From positions 930,001 to 994,000 of the forward strand of contig QEYB01001642.1 in NCBI GenBank assembly GCA_017562135.1: DNA of 64,000 nt. Direction: 5' to 3'. Position numbers and translations under genes: made by a program. How positions within the stretch are numbered: position 1 is the stretch's first letter; the number at the start of each line of letters is the position of its first letter. The notes under the pieces are model-generated. The model was not told the origin of the DNA, searched no databases, and saw nothing but the letters and a program-made list of their open reading frames with translations. Positions 13,601-24,100 of this stretch are shown in pieces. The DNA is from Dipylidium caninum. Its lineage: Eukaryota; Platyhelminthes; Cestoda; Cyclophyllidea; Dipylidiidae.

Positions 13601-16600
13601 GATCAAACACACCCCCGCCAGGGATTCGCGACGCCCTCGACAGGAATCCAGACGACGATGTCGCGACAGAGGAGAGTCGCCTCCCCGCCTCTGCCTTTAA
13701 TACCTAACAGTATTCACCAAGTGAATCTCTGCCCTCATTTTGTTAGTAGTAAATCGGTTCCCTCGGCCAATGTCGCCTTCCTCCTGCCGACAGGACACCG
13801 AACCGAGCTCTGACTTACCCCCATTTTGTACACGCGGACACCGCAATCGGCAGGAAGGTCGTTGATAAGGTCGACCTGAGTGCAGTAAAGCGAATTCAGT
13901 GTGACATTTTTGGTGGCGGGGCTGTGGGCAGAAAGTCTGTTCATCATGGTTCTCCAGAGTTCTGCAACGTCGACGGGGGAAGGGGAGGGACTGTCGTAGT
14001 CGCGACCGCGTTCCTCGAAGGGGACTGCCTTCCTGAGGCGACACACACTGGCCGGAGCTGCGGTTGCTGAGGCTGCCTCGAGACGCGCCTCCGCCAGCCC
14101 CGCTTCCATGCGACTCGCCAAGTCTTCGTAGGGTGCCTCCCAGTGCGGCACGTAGCAGACCAGCAGATAAGCGTTCTCGCAGACGGCCTGAACTGAAATG
14201 CAGCAACTTTTGGCACTCAACTCGAAAACGTTCGTGTCTACTCACGGCGCGCCGACTACACGTCTTCGTTGCACGCGTCTTCAGTCCTACCACGAGTCAC
14301 AGCCGAAAGAATTGCTTACAGTCAACTTCAACGCTTGCGCTCTGAGAACAACTGAAAAGTCCTGCGCACGCGTCCGCGCCTCATGTAGGACAGCCGTCCG
14401 CGCCAAGGACCAGCTGAGTCGGCCGGCATGGGGCGTTGGCGCAAGGTTCTGCGGGAACCCTCAGATGCGCAGACGTCGGCGGGTGCACTGATGGACACTC
14501 GCCGACTCGCTCTGAAGTGCGCGAGGTGGTGTGGGGCGCAGACCGCGTGCGTTCAGAGAAAGAGCCGCGTCCTCTCGGCGGACGGAGTTGGCGCGACCAA
14601 CCCTCCGCTGGGCAATGCCACTTTCCCCCTCCTTCGCACCTCGCCACGGTTGCGGAGAAGCACGAGTGAAAGTTCAAATTCGCAATTAAAAAGGAGCCCA
14701 GTTTGTGGACATTTTCAGTGGGAAGACCTCGCTTCCCGCCCCATTGGCTACAAGTCCGCTCTAAACCCGGAAATTTTCAGGCCAGGACCACGTCAGGCTG
14801 CGTTCAAGCAGCGCCTCCGCCATCCTCGACAACCTGCAGCTTAGAGGTGACGACGTTAACTCAGACGTTTGGCATCGATGTCTGCGTTAGTCAAGCACTT
14901 TATCTGGGCTACCACGACTCCTTCCCCCCGTGTGTCCATGGTAACGGGAGCAGCCGCCCCCCTTCAAAAGAGAGTGGAGTCATACCATGTCGAAATCTGC
15001 AGACTCCGCCGCCTCCGCCTCCGCCACTGACGTCGGATGCGTGAGAGTGGGACCGGTCGAGGGGGCACTTGCAGTCAACGCGAGTTTCGGTCAGGCGGTA
15101 GCACTCGCCACCGTTCCGGATGCACTGGTGGCACGACTTCTCCTGCAGACTCAACTTGGGAACTGCAAAGAGACACAGTGAGACTGTCCACCGGACTACA
15201 ACGAGGGTAATCTTTGCTCCCGTCACACCTACAGCACTCGAAGTAGCGAAGGAGTTTCTGGAAAACGGGGATATACTCCGGCGAACAGGCGCACGTGCCG
15301 AAGCCGACGGCGGCGTGGCGGCTCGCGTCTGGTCGCGGAGTCTCCTCCAGAAGATGGCAGTTTGCGAGTGGGGAACGACAGAGCAAATCCTCACCGTTGC
15401 ACAAATCTCCGACATCAACTGAATCATAGAAAAACAAGAGTTGGGACTCACCAGCGCCTCGGCCACATTGATGGGGGAAAGTTTCGGGGCTAGGCGTAAA
15501 AGTTAATTTGCTCGAGAGAGAGCTTAACTCTCCCCCGGGGTCCCCACGCTACCGGCCCTTCGTCAGGCCAAAACACTTCAGTCACCTCGGCCTGACGAAC
15601 CGCCTGCAGCTGCCTCAGCGCGCGTCTGGAGGCGGTGCACGTGAGGCTCAAAGCTCCCTCGTCAGTGCGTCGCCTCTTCGGGCTGAGCAGGGCTTGACAG
15701 GTGGCAGGGAGTGGGTGTCGACAGGGCACTCATGGCCCTACTGGAGGCGCCGGAGCTGGTATTTTACTTCTTGCAATCACCGCCTCTCCTCGCAGCAGGC
15801 GTCTCTGCACTGTTGCATGAGTGAAGAGGTGGTGTGGGAGAAAGCACCGCTTGGACTGCGCCCTTCTTTTGCCCTCCACGTCCAAATGTGCATCAGGAGA
15901 CGCATGTCCGTTCCCCTCCAGACGATCACCAGCCGAGCGTGGAGGCTGGTCCACCCGCGATGTTCCCTTTGGGGGTATAGTGCTGCAGTACCACCCGTTG
16001 CCTTTCTCCCCCATGGGCAGCCCAATCCCGGCTGCTCATCTCCTTAGGCTGCGAAGCAGCCTCGGTTGGCCAAATCTCCACGACCAGCCCCTCGGCACGG
16101 ACTCCTTCGCCACCGTTATTTCATAGTGTATGAAGAACTGTCGAATGTGGTCGTGGTTAGGAGGATAAAACCTGTAAAGTTTTGCGAGCCTGGCAGAAGA
16201 GAAGTCAAGAAGAGCCGCTTACCCAGCTGCGCCCCGCAGGTCCGCTGGGGTCGTGATGGGTCGCGGAAGTGCGTATTCGTCCGTAGGTTGGTACACACGC
16301 AGCCATACCACTCGAATTGTCTGGGAATGCAGAGCAAAAACATGCACAGGACGGGGTCGGGAGGTTGCTTCCAGGGGGAATAAAGGGGAGATGAAGTCAT
16401 AGCCGAATGGCCAAAGGCGCACTCACGGTGCTCCCTCGGCGGGGCGGTTGTCGCTCTTCTCGAAGGCGAAACAGCTGCCGCCCTCCTGCAGACACGAGGC
16501 ACAAGTTAGACTCTTCCGGTCGAACAGTTTCTTCCCTGAAACGAATTACAACTTCTCTGTAGTCGAAATTCCTTCAATGAAGACCTTCGCTTTGCCACAC

Positions 16601-19600
16601 TAGCACTCGTCAGGAGCCCATGGACCGCGTGGTGCAGCAGCGCTTTACTGCTGCACTTCGGCGGTCCCAACCGGTTGTCAGCGTCAAACGCGTGATGAAG
16701 AGCTACCACTTTGGGGGCGGGGGACGGGTGACTTACTGCAGGCGTTCAGCTGAGGCACGAAGACCGTGTTGCCGGGGCAGGTGCAGAAGCCGGCGCCAGG
16801 ATGGCAGCTGCTCCGATTCACGTGCACGCAGTCCGCGTCCACCCGACATCGTAGGTCTGTGAGCACTAAATTATGAAACGTGGACGCACGGAATTCTGAG
16901 CGATCACTGCCGAAAAAGGCTTCTGCCCATCCTTTTGTCCCGCTATTTTTCCATGTGCTCTGCAATAATTCACCCGCTTTCACTGCGACGGTGACAGAGT
17001 GCCTTGGTCGGCTCCGTCGGGTCTGGCCTAACTCCGGTCGAGAGTGCCCAAATTAATCTGCGACAGCGCACGCCATAGCCAAGTGATGCGAGCTCCTCCG
17101 GTGCGAGCGCCTCCGCTCCTCGCGGACAGGTCGGACGCGGGGGCCGCGGAGACCCGAGGCAAGCAGGCTGGCGCGGAGGGACCGCGCCGAGAGAAGTGGC
17201 CATTCTTCGTCTTCGAGAGAGGCTCTGGGCTTCAGGTGCCTCCTGCACAGGCAAACTGTCGCCTTCGTACGTAGGGCAAATACTCAGCGTCACATTGGGA
17301 TTTTGCCGACTCTTTTGTCTCCAGACTATTTCAGCGCAGCTTTCTCGACTCTACTTCGCTCAGTCAGGCAAGCAAGGATGTCTGTGACCTTTGACTTAAC
17401 TCACTGTGACCTTTGACTTAACTCACTGCTACAGATAAGCATCTTTTGTCGCCCCCTGCTAGTGTCAGAATTTTTGTCAAGCGCCAAAGCCTCAACACCC
17501 TTTCGCCCACCGCACGCCGCTCGTGGACCCGGTTCACTTAACTTTGTCAGCCTTGGCTCCCGTGCGCAAGATTAACCCACAAAGCTGTGGACAACTTGGC
17601 TCTGGTAATTAAAGTCTACCATAAATAAAGAATGCGCCCGTCGGCGGGAGAGGATCGCGGGCCAGACGTAGCGCTCATCCGTGAGCATCGCATCTTACGT
17701 GTCCATCAACGCGAACTCGCTTGTCTCGAGACGGGCTAGCGACGATAATTACAGCCCTTGGCATGAGGTCGCTTCGACCGCCCGTCGAGAGCGATGGAGA
17801 GAGATTCGCTACCATCCGGAAGTGTACAGGCAAGGGATGGTCGTTGGGACTTTCTCTTGGATAAACCTCGGTGAAGGGGTCGGCGCGTTCTACGGCACGG
17901 GGACTCTACTCAGACTAATCGTGTTTGACACAGAGTAGAGATAGAGCAAAGCACAACTAACGTGTTTTGCAGACCACTTTGTCTCCCTCTTTGACAGCTA
18001 CGAAGCCTTTGCGGCAGAAGCACTCGTTTTTCGCCCTGTTGCATACGGAGTTGCGGACAATTCGGTCACAGAAGTTGGGCGACTCCTTGTTGCAGGCGCC
18101 TGCAAAAACCAAGTGCTCGTCACTGGCGGTGCTCAGAGCGGGAAAGAATAGATGGAAGAGGAGGAGGAGGAGGAAGAAGAGGTGGAGGCAGAGGTGGAGA
18201 GATGCGCTCGCCACCACCGGCACGAAAGGCGGCCCCATCGCACTCCGCTCAGCGCACCACCGAACAGCCTTGCCTTCACCCGTCCCAAGGAATGCTGCTC
18301 TTCGACCGTTCTGCCATTGGTCGCCAGCCCATTGGCCGGGCGCAACCGCCAAATCAGGGTTGAGAAATTGGTCACTCGCTTGAGTTACAGTAGCACGTGG
18401 GAATTTTAAACTCAAGGACATTTCTTTTGCGCCACACAGGTCCTCCTGATGAGTGTGGCTTGACCCGAGACTTAAATGAAGATCGCATGCACTATTCACT
18501 TCGGCCACCCGGTGGCGACAGTACCCAGTCGCGGGGTACCGTGTCGGGGAAGCCGCATGGAGGCACTCGCTGCCTCAGCGCACGAGACTCAGACCACGCG
18601 GCCACATACCGCGATTGTAATCTCAAATGTCGTAAGCGTAGGCGACCGAGGATGGCGTCTTTCCCGACTCAGGGAAGGTTTTGCAGTGCGCCACACGGCT
18701 GAACAACAATGCTCGAGTAGTAGGCTTTCCCGTGCCAAACTTGAGTGGACTTCGTGGGGGCGACCAGAGATTGCTCTTTCACTCGCGAAGGTGCCGTCAA
18801 CTTGTTTCCGAGGCACAAGCAAGACGTTTTTGTTTGAGCACGTGGTCCCGGGTCCCGAGCCAAGGCTTCCCCCCAGGCCGCGGGGATTGCTCTTCTGAGT
18901 GGATTCCTCGCCTCTGAGTTGAGTGGGATCAAATTACTGGCCACAGGAGCGAACCTTCTGCACAACTGTGTGAGTCTAAGAGGGACAATTTTTTATAAAA
19001 ACCTTGCTGACGCCTGAGAGTCGAGCGATAGAAATTGTCTTTCCTCAAGGCCAAATCTACTGGATTTGCTTCCGTCTACTTGGGGCTTTGAGTAGGTATA
19101 GTTTCGCCTGCAAAAAACGGACTGACAGAGGAAAGGCGCTGCCCCGACCTCCTCCGAGCTGGTCCCGAGATGCGACACTTCGAGGGGGGGGGGGGGGAGG
19201 CCACCACCCTCTTCAGCTGCGTTACCCTCCTCCCTACTTGCCTCCGTTTCAAGGCACTGTCGAGAGCAGCTTAAAAAAAGCTTGACTTGATAGGTTTTTG
19301 TAACATTTCACATTGGAATCCCAGGAAATATTCTAAATTCAATGATCTGGGGCTCCTCAGACCGCCGGTGAAAATGTGACGCAGCCCAAGGATTGGGTTT
19401 GGGGGGAGGGGGAAGGCAGAATGGGGCATTTGCTACCGCCTTCCATCACTTTAAGTCTCCGTCGATAAGGCAAACGTGTGCGGCGGGGTGGAGCAGCACG
19501 AAAGTAGGGGCTCGCGGTAAGCCCGACAACCCAGGAATTCTGGTTCCGTGCGTCTTAGAAATGTTTTGGCCACTAGCCGACAAAGCAGAATCCTTAAGCT

Positions 19601-19809
19601 TACTTGAGTTAGGCGGATGCGGAACAGGGAAGCCGAGGTGGCCTATTGTGTCAGCGGAGGCGCAAATGACTTCGGGCGTGCACGGCATGGGTTATCAGGG
19701 GGTACGTACCGATGCCCAGGTTCTGACCCTTCTGGACACTCGTCGTCACGTCGGACAAGGCAGAGCAGAGGGAGGCGGTCAGGAACACCGCCACGATCGA
19801 CGCGACCAT
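6200..19809 (-). CDS. ZP-domain type I transmembrane protein with EB/EGF-like modules
   Basis: Predicted 23-exon gene, 1264 residues. Exons, 5' to 3': 19809-19710, 18099-17962, 16856-16737, 16535-16427, 16320-16223, 15418-15233, 15162-15032, 14187-13819, 13277-13144, 12743-12616, 11536-11437, 11092-10927, 10162-10089, 10029-9840, 9283-9083 (or 9173), 8988-8874, 8257-8123, 8048-7756, 7651-7542, 7399-7347, 7183-7088, 7011-6730, 6666-6200. Order: signal peptide (residues 1-19), cysteine-rich modules (about 34-294), ZP domain (about 295-593), stalk, membrane helix (about 891-913), tail ending in TGA. ZP proteins usually polymerise in extracellular matrices after cleavage near the membrane; that role is inferred here. 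Junction phases all agree and the total length is a multiple of three. Weak points: the GC-AG intron after 7756, the end of the 9283 exon, and the junction between 15032 and 14187, where a small extra exon near 14.4 kb is possible. No ortholog or gene name recognised. GC-rich third codon positions contrast with the genes beyond 39 kb. Confidence 0.72.
7756..8048 (-). other. Membrane-helix exon of the ZP-domain gene
   Basis: The exon encodes a juxtamembrane segment with four cysteines (CPKTC ... PCRYAVC), then an uninterrupted hydrophobic stretch of about 22 residues (VSVSVITALVIVVVLTISLF), then RRQNQLRR. The positive-inside charge fits a type I single-pass protein. The reading frame stays open to a TAA at 7741. 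There is no GT donor between the helix and that stop, so either the protein ends there with a tail of about 25 residues, or a GC donor after AAAAAG (GCATGC, at 7755-7754) joins it to the exon at 7651. The second option restores phase with all downstream exons. Confidence 0.6.
10927..14187 (-). other. ZP (zona pellucida) domain exons
   Basis: Five exons (14187-13819, 13277-13144, 12743-12616, 11536-11437, 11092-10927) spell a ZP domain. In the ZP-N half: AVCENAYLLVCYV, then LYCTQVDL, the hallmark DLPADCGVRVYKMG, and LRLTFSCID. In the ZP-C half: ENISLRFSLL, AVESCFVSI, the typical GC motif in FPIYAAGCTTNTD, and the closing PVFRIENFNSLFIRCFVKYC. The GC motif appears only when 11437 is spliced directly to 11092 (phase 2 to 2), which supports that junction. 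Conserved ZP cysteines are present. This is the strongest family assignment in the GC-rich half. Confidence 0.85.
15032..18099 (-). other. Cysteine-rich EB/EGF-like module exons
   Basis: Six small exons encode repeated cysteine patterns after the signal peptide, for example ACNKESPNFCDR with NECFCRKGF, LRCRVDADCVHV with GFCTCPGN, TCASCLQEGGSC, DLCNGEDLLCRS with FGTCACSPEY, and CIRNGGECYR with VDCKCP. Spacing of the C-x-C pairs resembles invertebrate EB modules and EGF-like domains. Most junctions are phase 1, as usual for shuffled extracellular modules. The last EGF-like module lacks its final cysteine in this model; a candidate small exon near 14.4 kb (EPCANAPC ... DGC) could supply it, but its donor is poor. 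Confidence 0.65.
17382..17425. promoter_or_regulatory. Tandem 22-base repeat with nuclear-receptor DR1-like sites
   Basis: The unit CTGTGACCTTTGACTTAACT plus CA occurs twice, head to tail, without mismatch. Each copy contains TGACCTTTGACTT; its reverse complement AAGTCAAAGGTCA is close to the direct-repeat-1 element (two AGGTCA-like half sites spaced by one base) bound by HNF4, RXR or COUP-type receptors. It lies in an intron of the ZP-domain gene. Function as an enhancer is inference; the duplication is seen directly. Confidence 0.5.
19710..19809 (-). other. Signal-peptide exon of the ZP-domain gene
   Basis: The ATG at 19809-19807 opens MVASIVAVFLTASLCSALS, a good cleavable signal peptide, and continues to a GTACGT donor in phase 1. 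The next exon (acceptor TTTTTGCAG, first base 18099) enters in phase 1, giving NLGIGACNKESPNFC. Two bases before the ATG is a strong acceptor, ATTTTTCAG, so the 5' leader is either cis-spliced from an upstream non-coding exon or is a spliced-leader acceptor. An apparent second signal peptide starting at 18238 is rejected because it is the translated polypyrimidine tract of this intron. Confidence 0.7.
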
Positions 19810-20478
19810 GACTGAAAAATGGCAGGTAATAGGCATTTTAGGCATTCCATTTTACGTCCCAACGATTAACGTGGCTCTCTTAGGCGGGCGACATCATCGC
19901 CGCCAGCGGGTCGCCGCTCACGGGCGCTCGCGAGGCCGCAGTCGTCCGCTGGGCCCCCAAATGAGTTGGAGCGCTGAGTCGCCTGTGCGGGCTCCTCACC
20001 CTCCACCACCTTTACTTCGTGCTAAGAGGTGTGACCGCCAGTTGTCTGCAGCCTCAGTTTCGCTCGTCCTCTCCGCCTCACCCCAGACAATGTGGGCGTT
20101 GTTGAGAGGAGCCTCCGCCCAAATCGTTGAGGCTAGGTGCTGCGAGTTAAAGAACTCGCAGAGTTCCTAACCACCTGCGCATAAGTGACTGTTTAAGGAG
20201 GCGAAGTGGGGCGATTCTCAGTCCAAGTCTTATCGCATTTCATTCCTGAAACCCATTGTGACATGTCACTTATCTCAACGGAAGTGTCTAACACTCCCGC
20301 ATCCAATTAATAAACCCATTCCTGGTTTTAAAGACTGCCCAAGGAGATGTTGTCGGTAGGTGAAGATCAACCAGCAGCTTCGGGGACGAGTTTATTACGC
20401 CTAAGTAGTGTGGACTCGAGGAGAACCGCCCAACTCCCTAGTGTGGATGAGACTTTCTTGCTTAATCTGGTCACTTGT

Positions 20479-21114
20479 TCACTCCCATCCCGTAAAATGC
20501 GGACACATCCCTCTTCCTGCCGCTTCGTCCGACAATTGTGACTCTCCCTGTTTGTAGGTTAGGCATCGCGGAGCGGATGTCTTCTGACGGGAGAATGCAA
20601 AGTTTCTGGGCCTTATTTCCCACGACACCTTGTCGTTGGAGTCGGCTTCTTCCACAGGGCGACGCCTGTCTCGATTGCGCAGTCTCATCGTTATGTGCTC
20701 TCCGTCCGAGGGAGCATTTAGCGGAGTTTTATTAATGACGTGGAGGAGCAGCACGGCAGCTATGAGGAAAGCCATTGCAGAGACTCCAACTCTTTTGGCC
20801 ACAGGTACTCGTTAACCAGCGATGATAAGACACAGCCTTAAGGACTGTGGGGGGACGGGGCGGGACTTGAGGACGCGGACGAGGTGACGTGAGTGATCGG
20901 GGACGAATTTGATGCCGAAATCGACTGAGGCGGGCGGAAGAGAGGCGGACCACAGAGGCACGATAACCCGACAACTGTCATAGCAAATGGTGAACTCTCG
21001 AGATATTGGCTTACCACGTCGAGAAGAGGCCGTTGCGTAGGTGCAAAGGAGTCGAGTGAAAGGTATTTTCCAACAGAAAAGACCTTCCTCCTCGGAGGAG
21101 GCAAACAAGCACCT
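20479..21114 (-). CDS. 3' part of a second putative type I membrane protein
   Basis: Three candidate exons join in phase: 21114-21015 (CAG acceptor, GTAAGC donor), 20924-20832 (acceptor CCGCCTCAG), and 20789-20479. They encode a cysteine-containing segment (RCLFASSEEE ... FCWK ... LLCTY), then FGIKFVPDHSRHL, then a hydrophobic helix (VSAMAFLIAAVLLLHVI) and a tail of about 80 residues to a stop at 20479. The gene lies on the same strand as the ZP-domain gene, ending about 670 bases before that gene's start codon. Upstream exons were not resolved; a GTAAGT donor at 21228 may end one. The family is not recognised. In GC-rich sequence, alternative frames of the first two exons also look open, so only the membrane-helix exon is reasonably supported. 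Confidence 0.35.
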
Positions 21115-24100
21115 CTGAGGGGCTACTTTGTTGACATCTAACCGCGGCATGATCAACGAGTATCGTTGCCCGCCCCGCCACCGTCCTTAAGGCTGCGTCT
21201 TATCATCGCTGTTTAAGGTGACTTACCTACACAGACATAATCATCTTCACCAAGTGAGAAAAGAGAAAGAGTCATTTGGCATTACTCGCTGTCATTGAAG
21301 GTGTCATTAAACATCAAAGGACAGAAGATGGTACAAGCCGAACTCAGGAAGCCCTCATATTTGCAAAAGCGTGGTCATTCGGGCCTCTCACTTGCCTCAC
21401 CTCGTCCCTCCCTTCGGCTCGGTCCATGTGACTGCGAGTGACATGGACGGGCCGTGGGAGCGCAGTGAACTGCAGTGAAAGGCGGTGGGGGGAGGGAGGT
21501 CGCCCGACCTCCGACTCTGCTTGCAGTTGCCTCACTGGGCTGGAGACAGAACCAGGCGGTGTCGAGGCGGCGCACGCCCCGTTTGGGCCATTGTGGCCCG
21601 GTGCCTGAGAGGGCGGACTGCGTGCGCCCTTGCCATAACGAGGAGGCCTGCCTACCCGCCTGCTGATCACTTGGTGCATCCGAGGATGCACGGACGCCCC
21701 AAGGAACTCCACTTTTCACCCAGAGACTCAGCTGACGGGGAATGTCGCAAGGAAACCGTGCAGAGAGGCGGTGGCAGCACTCACAATGCTGGTCCCATTA
21801 GGAGACGCTGAGGGAATCCGTGAAAAACTGCCCTTAGAATTTTAGAGTAACGGAGAAAGGGGCAAGAAGTTAGCCGCGTCTACATGTTTCAGCGTTCGGC
21901 CAGGCCCTCGTTTAATGTCCCCAATTAAATATTCATATATACAAGGCATAACAACCATTGATTTAGTAGTGTTGTAAGGGCTACCGGTCCCTTGACCCTG
22001 GCCACCAAGCCAAGAAGGCTTCCGCCACGCTCCTCCCCCCGTTGGCAGGCGTCACTTCGGGTCGTCCGCATGTATTCTGTCACGCCTCGTGAGTTAGTCC
22101 TGTCCACCTGTCCAAACACCTCAATTACTAGCAGAGAAATTGCTAACCGATCTCGTCGATTCATCCGAGCTTGCGAAGTAGATGGTGCGCCCATGGAGCC
22201 TCGTCAACACGTGCCTCCTGGAAACTACCCCATCCACCAGTCTGGGGTGCTGTGTGCATGCGGACGCCTTAAGAGCCCGTCCACAGCACCGGCAAACGGA
22301 TACATGAAGACCCGAATACCAATGGACGGATATGTGAAACAGGAATTTCTCCTACGTCTGCGCCTCCTCGAGTCCAGACTGGGTAATTGCGGGGGAAGGG
22401 AGAAGAGGCATCGAGGGAGGAGGCGGGTGAGCAGGATTGGCCGTCGGCCCTCATCGCCTCCGACTGCCGCTTGCGGTGAGTCGAGAGGCAGAAGGCAATT
22501 TGTCGGGCATAACCGCTCTCCCCTTGCGGGTCTGTTTTCCTACGGGCGGAAGCATAAACCCACGGCAGCAACTTGTCACATTTGTTACACCGAGTTGAGG
22601 AGAACCTGGAACTTTTTCTCCCCAAATGAACTGTTTCCATTCAACCAACCAATACAGCTTGAATGTTTTTCTCCTCTAACAGCACCGATGAGGTGAACAC
22701 TTAGGGATCGCGTATTTAACTTCGCCGTTGGCCCTGGCGCGTCGCGTGGCCGCCCCCAATTTTCCTTCCGGCCTGCCCCGTGTCCCGTTGCTCACCGAGC
22801 ACAACTGACGTGATCCTGCACCTTATTCGCGCTGCCGACGGGGCCAATGGCGACACAGCGCTTGCTCAGGCAATGGGTCCTCCGAGACCGGTGCATGAGT
22901 CTTCTTAGGTCCTCACTAATCCCCTTCCTCCCCACCACTTAGGCAACCGACTCTGGTGATCTGCGCAAGTCCTACTTTTAGGCTGTGAGCCACATCGGAT
23001 GGGGACAACAATATTTGTTGACCGAGTTAGGTTCGTTCTGCTTCAAAATCTCAAAGCATTCGTACCTCCGCATGGGGACGAAAAAGGGGGAGGGAAAAGT
23101 GAAGGCGGAGGCCTCGGCAAACAAAGCGCCACCCTGAGTGGAAGCAGGCCACATGCCCCTGTCCTCGTCGTGTGGCTGCAGATAACTAATAGCCTCTACG
23201 GTAGCGCGGCCGAAGTTGGCCGGAAGGGCGAACACAGAGGTGATCGGGCAGGGCGGCTCCGACGCCACGAGGTTCACTGCCTGCCTGTCTGTGCGTGATG
23301 ACTTTCTCGGAAAATTCATGGCCACTTGGTATGCCCGCGTACTCACTCTCTTCCCAGCCAGGTAAGATGTGCACAAAAGTGGAAGGCTCACAAATATGGT
23401 GGAATAAAAGGGAGCAGGGGAGACATCAAAGCCTCGGTGATAAATAGGGGAGCACGGTCGCGTGGTCGCCCCTCCCTGCACAGCGGCGCAGTCAGCGGTG
23501 CGTGCGAACAACCGGCAGTAGGCCACAAATTGCCCGCAGCTTTCCACACACCCTCCGCGTCTCTCAACTACAAAATGTCTGCTGAAAGCAGCACTTCCAT
23601 GTAGTGTGAGCTGCGCCTTCCCCACGCCCCGATCCGCGCCGTCCCCCAACGAGCAGGCACGTGAAATGGCCGTGGGCTAAGCGTCTCCCACACCTCGAAG
23701 ACTCGAGGCTGGCATTATTCGTAGATGAGGAGTGCATTAGTTTTCATGACACCCCGTGTGTTCACGTCACCGAACCAGATGGAGACCTCGTCTGCTTCTA
23801 CCTCGCCTCCCCTCGCTCCGCCCCGCCTCCTTATCTCCTATCTCTGCCATGGTCACACTTGATGGCTGCCCTAATGGTCGGCTATTGGTATTGCGCAGAT
23901 AATTCCTTGTGATAAGGTCTGACTTTAGGATCACACTCTCTGACCCCTCAGCTTCGATGTCAAGAGAGGAGGAGCCCGCTTTCCCCTGGTGGCTAATCGA
24001 GATGCCCACAAGCACCAAGTGGGAGCGGGTGTCTCAAAGTGAGGTTTCCTCATGACGTCGTGGCTGGACGGTTTTTACGGGGGCGCAACAACGTGGAGTG

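Noticed and set aside
14380..14480. Small EGF-like exon (EPCANAPC ... DGC)
   Set aside because: Phases could fit, but the donor GTCCTA and the required upstream donor GTGGCG are poor; left out of the model and mentioned as an alternative.
17962..18238. Single first exon with ATG at 18238 and its own signal peptide for the ZP-domain gene
   Set aside because: The hydrophobic stretch is a CTC-rich polypyrimidine tract ending in TTTTTGCAG; the exon at 19809-19710 has a cleaner signal peptide and joins 18099 in phase.
21992..22696. 234-codon plus-strand ORF
   Set aside because: Low-complexity Arg/Ser-rich sequence with no family motif or splice context.
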